From contig FR899647.1 of the NCBI GenBank assembly GCA_000437275.1, positions 1 through 10,199 on the forward strand: DNA of 10,199 nt. The letters are read 5' to 3'. Shown one piece after another: positions 6,824 to 10,199 of this stretch. A program made the position numbers and the translations under genes. Numbering within the stretch: the stretch's first letter is position 1; each line of letters starts with the position of its first letter. The notes under the pieces are model-generated. The model made no database searches, was not told the origin of the DNA, and worked only from the letters and a program-made list of their open reading frames with translations. The DNA comes from Clostridium sp. CAG:411 (GTDB lineage Bacteria > Bacillota > Clostridia > Lachnospirales > Lachnospiraceae).

Positions 6824-7027
6824 CTAAATGGATTTGTGTGTTTTGTTTTTTTTGGCTAAGAGACCGCCAATTTTTCCGCTTTCCTTGGAGGATAAAGCGC
6901 CCCAACCCTGTTCAAATACTTTATCTAATACTCCGATTTCCTCTGCTATTTCATATTTTAATTGTTCGGCTTTGGAAAGTGTTCGTACATCTTCCATAGA
7001 AGTAATTTCCTTTTTGGAATGCTTCAT
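6824..7027 (-). CDS. small acid-soluble spore protein, alpha/beta type (SspF-like), 67 aa
   Basis: Alpha/beta SASPs coat and protect DNA in dormant spores and are degraded by the GPR protease at germination. The protein contains KYEIAEEIG (24-32), matching the first conserved helix and the GPR cleavage context (cut expected after E26). It then has LDKVFEQGWGALSSKESGKIGGLLAKK, matching the second helix in the SspF-like variant with its GWG motif. The start ATG (7025-7027 on the plus strand) has GGTGAG 5 bases upstream. M11 (6995-6997) is an alternative start with AAGGA upstream. The N-terminus is charged. A sigma-G-like promoter precedes the gene and a shared terminator follows it. An open frame on the opposite strand across nearly the same bases is a shadow. 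Confidence 0.88.
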   Translation of the reverse strand: MKHSKKEITSMEDVRTLSKAEQLKYEIAEEIGVLDKVFEQGWGALSSKESGKIGGLLAKKNKTHKSI

Positions 7028-7066
7028 ATAATCTCACCAGACTTTCTATAATCTAACTTTTGTACA

Positions 7067-7095
7067 TAGTATTACAAAAAAGAAAAAAATTATAC
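7067..7095 (-). promoter_or_regulatory. sigma-G-like promoter for the spore-protein gene
   Basis: Reading the minus strand, GTATA (7095-7091) is followed after 17 bases by AATACTA (7073-7067). This matches the forespore sigma-G pattern GNATR, 17-18 bases, CATNNTA, except for the first base of the -10. The spacer is very T-rich. The -10 element ends 39 bases before the start codon, a normal distance. Forespore expression is exactly what an alpha/beta SASP needs, which supports both calls. Confidence 0.55.
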
Positions 7096-7241
7096 ATGGC
7101 GTATGAGTTGTGACAAAGGAGTAATTGTGTTAGAAAAACTGTGAAAGATTCTTGTAATTGCTGTTTGAGAAAAAGTAGGATAGTGAAAGGAAAAATAAAA
7201 AATGGCAACGGTTATCGTACACAACAGATACAGAAAAAGAA
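7096..7241. other. intergenic stretch between divergent spore-protein and methyltransferase promoters
   Basis: About 145 AT-rich bases without a supported gene. A 27-codon frame from ATG 7202 to the stop at 7283-7285 overlaps the methyltransferase promoter and was not accepted. A poor promoter-like pair (TTGTAA 7152-7157, TAGGAT 7176-7181) is also present. No strong hairpin was seen. Confidence 0.5.
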
Positions 7242-7270
7242 TTGAGAAATGCCGGGGAATAAGGTATAAT
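7242..7270 (+). promoter_or_regulatory. sigma-A promoter for the methyltransferase-hslO unit
   Basis: TTGAGA (7242-7247) and a perfect TATAAT (7265-7270) are 17 bases apart. Transcription should start at about 7276-7278. This rules out the in-frame ATG at 7276 as a normal start and supports ATG 7336, leaving a leader of about 60 bases. Confidence 0.75.
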
Positions 7271-7335
7271 CATATATGCCTATAAAGTGCAGATTATTTG
7301 CACAGTATGATATTAAACAGAAAGCTGGAAAGAAA

Positions 7336-8097
7336 ATGGAAGCATATACAGGATTTGCCAGTGTTTACGATATGTTTATGGATAACATTCCATACGAGGA
7401 ATGGTGTGAATATATAGTAGACCTGCTTGATACCTATGGAGTAGAGAAGGAAAGTATTATTGCAGATTTAGGCTGTGGTACTGGAAAAATAACAGAATTA
7501 CTTTCTAAGCATGGATATGATATGATTGGAATTGATAATGCAGAAGAAATGCTTTCGATTGCAAGAGAAAAACAGGAAAGTGACAAGGCAGAGACTTATA
7601 AAAGCAATATATTATATTTGCAACAGGATATGTGCGAGTTGGAATTATACCAACAGGTAGATGCCATGGTAAGTGTTTGCGACAGTATGAATTATATTAC
7701 AGAGAAGGAAGATTTGTTAAAGGTCTTTCAAGGGGTAAATAAATATTTGCAGTTCGGTGGCGTTTTTATATTTGACCTAAAAACCGAATATATGTATCGT
7801 GATATTTTGGGAGAGCAGAATATTTCTGAGAATAGGGAAGATGCCAGTTTTATCTGGGAAAATTATTATTACCCAGAAGAAAAGATAAATGAATATGATT
7901 TGACGATTTACGCAAAACAGGAAAATGGGCTGTATGCTCGTTTGGAAGAAACGCATTATCAGCGTGCCTATGTATTGGAGGAAGTGCAGGAACTGATAGC
8001 GCAGTCGGGATTGAAATTCCTTGCTGCTTATGATGCATTTACAAGAGAGGCTCCCAAAGCGGATAGTGAGAGAATATATATTGTAGCAGGAAAATAA
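7336..8097 (+). CDS. class I SAM-dependent methyltransferase, 253 aa
   Basis: This is a predicted cytoplasmic enzyme that transfers methyl groups from S-adenosylmethionine; the substrate is unknown. The Rossmann-fold motifs are intact: motif I ADLGCGTGKIT (43-53), the acidic residue after strand 2 in IGIDNAEEML (D67), the QQDMCELEL segment that follows, and the motif IV region DAMVSVCDSMNYI. The opening YTGFASVYDMFMDNIPYEEW resembles the YqeM-like branch of uncharacterised bacterial methyltransferases, and the length fits. The start is ATG 7336 with a modest GGAAAG site just upstream; an upstream in-frame ATG at 7276 coincides with the transcription start. The stop lies 35 bases before hslO with no terminator between them, so they are probably co-transcribed from the 7242-7270 promoter. 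Co-transcription with a redox chaperone does not by itself reveal the substrate. Confidence 0.9.
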   Translation: MEAYTGFASVYDMFMDNIPYEEWCEYIVDLLDTYGVEKESIIADLGCGTGKITELLSKHGYDMIGIDNAEEMLSIAREKQESDKAETYKSNILYLQQDMCELELYQQVDAMVSVCDSMNYITEKEDLLKVFQGVNKYLQFGGVFIFDLKTEYMYRDILGEQNISENREDASFIWENYYYPEEKINEYDLTIYAKQENGLYARLEETHYQRAYVLEEVQELIAQSGLKFLAAYDAFTREAPKADSERIYIVAGK

Positions 8098-8132
8098 TAG
8101 AATAGTAGTTTGGAAGGAGATTGTAAAAGAGG

Positions 8133-9014
8133 ATGGAAGATTATATTGTAAGAGGAACGGCAGCAGATAACCAGATTCGTGTATTTGCGGCAACAACCAG
8201 AGCGCTTGTGGAAGAAGCAAGAAAGGCACATAATACCAGCCCTGTGGCTACGGCAGCATTGGGACGATTGCTGACTGGTGGTGTGATGATGGGAAGTATG
8301 ATGAAGGGCGATAAGGATTTATTGACCTTACAGATACAGTGTAATGGACCAATCAAGGGACTTACAGTTACGGCAGATTCCCAGGGAAATGTAAAAGGAT
8401 ATGCCTATAATCCTAACGTTATGTTACCACCTAGCGATAAAGGTAAATTAGATGTGGGAAAAGCATTGGATTTAGGTGTGCTTAGTGTCATTAAGGATAT
8501 GGGACTAAAAGAGCCATATATGGGGCAGACCCAGCTTGTATCAGGAGAGATTGCGGAAGACTTGACCTATTACTTTGCTACATCAGAGCAGGTACCATCC
8601 GCAGTAGCCTTGGGGGTACTTATGAATAAAGATAACACCGTCAAAAGAGCAGGTGGCTTTATCATTCAATTGATGCCTTTTGCCGAGGATGGTCTGGCTG
8701 AAAAATTAGAAGAGAAACTTAAAAATATGGAGCCAATTACTGCACTTTTAGAGAAGGGAATGACACCTGAGGATATTATTGATTCTGTACTTGGTGAGTT
8801 TGGAGTAGAAATTATGGATACACTTCCAGCACAATTTTACTGTAACTGTACGAAGGAAAGAGTGGAAAAGGCCATTGTCAGTGTAGGAGCAAAAGAATTA
8901 AACGAAATGATACAGGAGGGAAAACCGATTGAGGTAAATTGTCACTTCTGCAATAAGAATTATACGTTTTCTATTGAGGAATTAAAGGAAATATTGAGAA
9001 AAAGTAAGCGATAA
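8133..9014 (+). CDS. hslO: Hsp33 redox-regulated chaperone
   Basis: Hsp33 is a cytoplasmic holdase. Under oxidative (hypochlorite or peroxide plus heat) stress it loses zinc, forms disulfides, unfolds its linker and binds aggregation-prone proteins. The 293-residue length is typical. The N-terminal core contains family segments such as ATTRALVEEARKAH, GRLLTGGVMMGSMMK and the central YFATSEQVPSAVALGV. The zinc switch is complete: C237-N-C239, then 30 residues, then C270-H-F-C273, matching CXC-X27-32-CXXC. AAGGAG at 8114-8119 lies 13 bases before the ATG (longer than usual) with GAGG directly adjoining it. It sits 35 bases after the methyltransferase gene and shares its promoter in the simplest reading. 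No clear terminator follows, so some read-through into the kinase gene is possible. Confidence 0.97.
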   Translation: MEDYIVRGTAADNQIRVFAATTRALVEEARKAHNTSPVATAALGRLLTGGVMMGSMMKGDKDLLTLQIQCNGPIKGLTVTADSQGNVKGYAYNPNVMLPPSDKGKLDVGKALDLGVLSVIKDMGLKEPYMGQTQLVSGEIAEDLTYYFATSEQVPSAVALGVLMNKDNTVKRAGGFIIQLMPFAEDGLAEKLEEKLKNMEPITALLEKGMTPEDIIDSVLGEFGVEIMDTLPAQFYCNCTKERVEKAIVSVGAKELNEMIQEGKPIEVNCHFCNKNYTFSIEELKEILRKSKR

Positions 9015-9032
9015 AGATATAAGATGCTTATA
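8994..9032 (+). promoter_or_regulatory. weak promoter-like element and small dyad before the kinase gene
   Basis: TTGAGA (8994-8999) within the end of hslO and TATAAG (9018-9023) are 18 bases apart, a modest sigma-A match. TATAAG (9018-9023) and CTTATA (9027-9032) also form a 6-bp inverted repeat around ATG, so the -10 overlaps a small dyad. This could be an operator or just AT-rich chance. The roughly 115-base gap between hslO and the kinase argues for a separate promoter. Confidence 0.3.
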
Positions 9033-9114
9033 AATTTTGTGGGGAAAGTAGCCGATAAAAAACAATAGGGATTTTATGAATTCGGAATCGGAGGAAGAAG
9101 ATAACGTGATAAAT

Positions 9115-9121
9115 GGAGGAG
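9115..9121 (+). promoter_or_regulatory. ribosome binding site that decides the kinase start
   Basis: GGAGGAG lies 8 bases before ATG 9130, an ideal arrangement. The upstream in-frame ATG 9076 has no comparable site and would add 18 acidic residues ahead of the MIYTMTLSPALD start that is standard for this family. Confidence 0.85.
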
Positions 9122-9129
9122 ACAGTAGA

Positions 9130-10071
9130 ATGATTTATACAATGACATTAAGTCCTGCTTTGGACTATATTATTTCAATTGAAAATTTCAATAAAGATAC
9201 GGTAAACCGCAATGAAAAAGAAGAGGTATTTGTGGGAGGAAAAGGAATCAATGTGTCACAGGTGCTTAAAAATTTAGACATTGAAAATGTGGCATTAGGT
9301 TTTGTCGCTGGTTTTACGGGAGAAAAAATTGAGCGAGACTTGGCAGAGTATGGATGTTTTGTAGATTTTGTACATTTAAGACAAGGCATGTCACGTATTA
9401 ACATTAAGATTAAGGGTGGCAGCGGTGTACTAAATGAAAAAAGAGAAACAGAGATTAATGGTATGGGACCAACTGTGCCACAGGACAAGCTTGTTCAATT
9501 ATTTGAAAGATTAGACCAGATTAGCACAAATGATATTTTAGTATTGGCAGGAAGTGCAATGGCAAGTCTTCCAGAAGATATTTATGTGCAGATTATAGAA
9601 CATTTGAAAGATAAGAAGATTCGAGTTGTATTGGATGCAGAAAAGCAGTTGTTGTTGCAGGTATTACCATACCATCCATTCCTGATTAAGCCAAATCGAA
9701 AAGAGTTGGCAGAAGCTTGTGATGTAAAGGTTGAAGATATTAAGACGCAGGAGGATGTAATTAAATACGCAAAACAGCTTCAGGAAATTGGAGCTAGAAA
9801 TGTATTGGTATCCCTTGCGGAGGATGGTGCCGTATTACTTTTGGAAGATGGTACGATATATAGCAAGAAGGCACCAAAGGGAGAACTTGTGGACGGTGTA
9901 GGTGCAGGTAACTCTATGATTGCTGGCTTTATTGCAGGTTTCATGGAAAATGAAGACTATCAAAAAGCGTTTGATATGGCATTGGCAGCAGGTTCCGCTT
10001 GTGCATTCCGCGAAGGACTTCCAACCAGTGTGGATATTGCAAAAATGTATGACATTGTAAAGGATATGTAA
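9130..10071 (+). CDS. PfkB-family 1-phosphofructokinase-like kinase with Asn at the catalytic Asp position
   Basis: The protein (313 aa) matches the FruK / tagatose-6-phosphate kinase branch of the PfkB family, which phosphorylates phosphosugars such as fructose 1-phosphate with ATP in the cytoplasm. Visible features are the N-terminal MIYTMTLSPALDYIISIENF, the substrate-binding signature GGKGINVSQVL, LVLAGS, the PNRKEL segment (FLIKPNRKELAEAC), and the C-terminal signature VDGVGAGNSMIAGF. In that last motif the family has GAGD, where the Asp is the catalytic base. Here codon AAC (9910-9912) encodes Asn at residue 261. The rest of the protein is full-length and well conserved, so it is not an obvious pseudogene. 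No fructose PTS or fru regulator gene is next to it in this window. The name is by family resemblance; activity and substrate need testing because of the N261 change. Confidence 0.88.
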   Translation: MIYTMTLSPALDYIISIENFNKDTVNRNEKEEVFVGGKGINVSQVLKNLDIENVALGFVAGFTGEKIERDLAEYGCFVDFVHLRQGMSRINIKIKGGSGVLNEKRETEINGMGPTVPQDKLVQLFERLDQISTNDILVLAGSAMASLPEDIYVQIIEHLKDKKIRVVLDAEKQLLLQVLPYHPFLIKPNRKELAEACDVKVEDIKTQEDVIKYAKQLQEIGARNVLVSLAEDGAVLLLEDGTIYSKKAPKGELVDGVGAGNSMIAGFIAGFMENEDYQKAFDMALAAGSACAFREGLPTSVDIAKMYDIVKDM

Positions 10072-10088
10072 GAAAATATTTGATGACT

Positions 10089-10135
10089 CTGTTTTGCTTT
10101 GTAGAAAGTGAAATGGGGTCTGTTTTGTTTTATAG
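10089..10135 (+). repeat. imperfect 16-bp direct repeat, 31-base period
   Basis: CTGTTTTGCTTTGTAG (10089-10104) and CTGTTTTGTTTTATAG (10120-10135) differ at two positions and are 31 bases apart, close to three helical turns. They lie after the kinase stop and before a TATAAT at 10182-10187. They might be paired protein-binding sites for the next gene, outside this window, or a chance duplication. No gene or clear terminator was seen from 10072 to 10199. Confidence 0.4.
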
Positions 10136-10199
10136 GGGGCTTACAGTTCAGAGAAAGTATAGTTTGCAAGTGCGGTTAGTGTATAATTTTTATTGGCAA

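Noticed and set aside
6828..7031. Plus-strand 67-residue open frame opposite the spore-protein gene
   Set aside because: It lacks a ribosome binding site and family resemblance, while the minus-strand frame has clear SASP motifs, a ribosome binding site and a sigma-G-like promoter.
7202..7285. 27-codon open frame with a distant AAAGGA upstream
   Set aside because: It overlaps the methyltransferase promoter and has no recognisable protein features.
7276..7335. Upstream ATG start for the methyltransferase
   Set aside because: It coincides with the predicted transcription start of the TTGAGA-17-TATAAT promoter, leaving no leader; homology-like sequence begins at ATG 7336.
9076..9129. 18-residue acidic extension of the kinase
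   Set aside because: GGAGGAG sits 8 bases before ATG 9130, and the family normally begins at the MIYTMTLSPALD segment.
1..10199. CRISPR array, insertion sequence, prophage, tRNA, rRNA or defence system
   Set aside because: No regular repeat-spacer pattern, transposase, integrase, clover-leaf gene or rRNA segment was seen, and the genes are ordinary chromosomal functions.

Overview
The window looks like an ordinary chromosomal segment of a low-GC, spore-forming, starch-degrading gut Firmicute, most likely a Lachnospiraceae member of the Roseburia / Agathobacter (Eubacterium rectale) type. This rests on AT-rich codon use, strong AGGAGG-type ribosome binding sites, a small acid-soluble spore protein gene, a chemoreceptor signalling protein, and a large secreted GH13 amylase with tandem starch-binding modules. 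The taxon is inferred from gene content; no rRNA is present.

Layout. (1) 1-2531: a leader with a hairpin, a conserved but uncharacterised 137-residue protein, radA (DNA repair, 14 bases downstream) and a 155-residue protein that is only the cytoplasmic hairpin of a methyl-accepting chemotaxis protein, closed by a clear intrinsic terminator. (2) 2596-5923: a good sigma-A promoter, a leader of about 170 bases, and a secreted alpha-amylase-type enzyme (signal peptide, two CBM26-like modules, GH13 barrel with all catalytic residues, C-terminal beta domain), followed by its own terminator. (3) 5924-6806: a regulatory-looking stretch with a perfect 8-bp dyad, then a lipoprotein with a GerMN-like domain and a terminator. 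(4) 6824-7095, minus strand: an SspF-like alpha/beta SASP with a sigma-G-like promoter. (5) 7242-9014: a near-consensus promoter driving a SAM-dependent methyltransferase and hslO (Hsp33 redox chaperone). (6) 9130-10071: a PfkB-family 1-phosphofructokinase-like gene, then about 130 bases without a visible gene.

How they relate. Most genes are separate small transcription units for housekeeping (radA, methyltransferase/hslO), carbohydrate use (amylase, FruK-like kinase), sensing (MCP fragment) and sporulation (SASP, perhaps the GerMN lipoprotein). I found no mobile element, CRISPR array, tRNA or rRNA, and no evidence of a multi-gene novel system. The points most worth checking are the Asn in place of the catalytic Asp in the FruK-like kinase, the stand-alone chemoreceptor hairpin, the domain layout of the amylase, and the perfect dyad before the lipoprotein.

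Several start codons are placed downstream of the longest possible frame because of ribosome binding sites, signal peptides or promoter positions: amylase GTG 2799, lipoprotein ATG 6039, methyltransferase ATG 7336, kinase ATG 9130.
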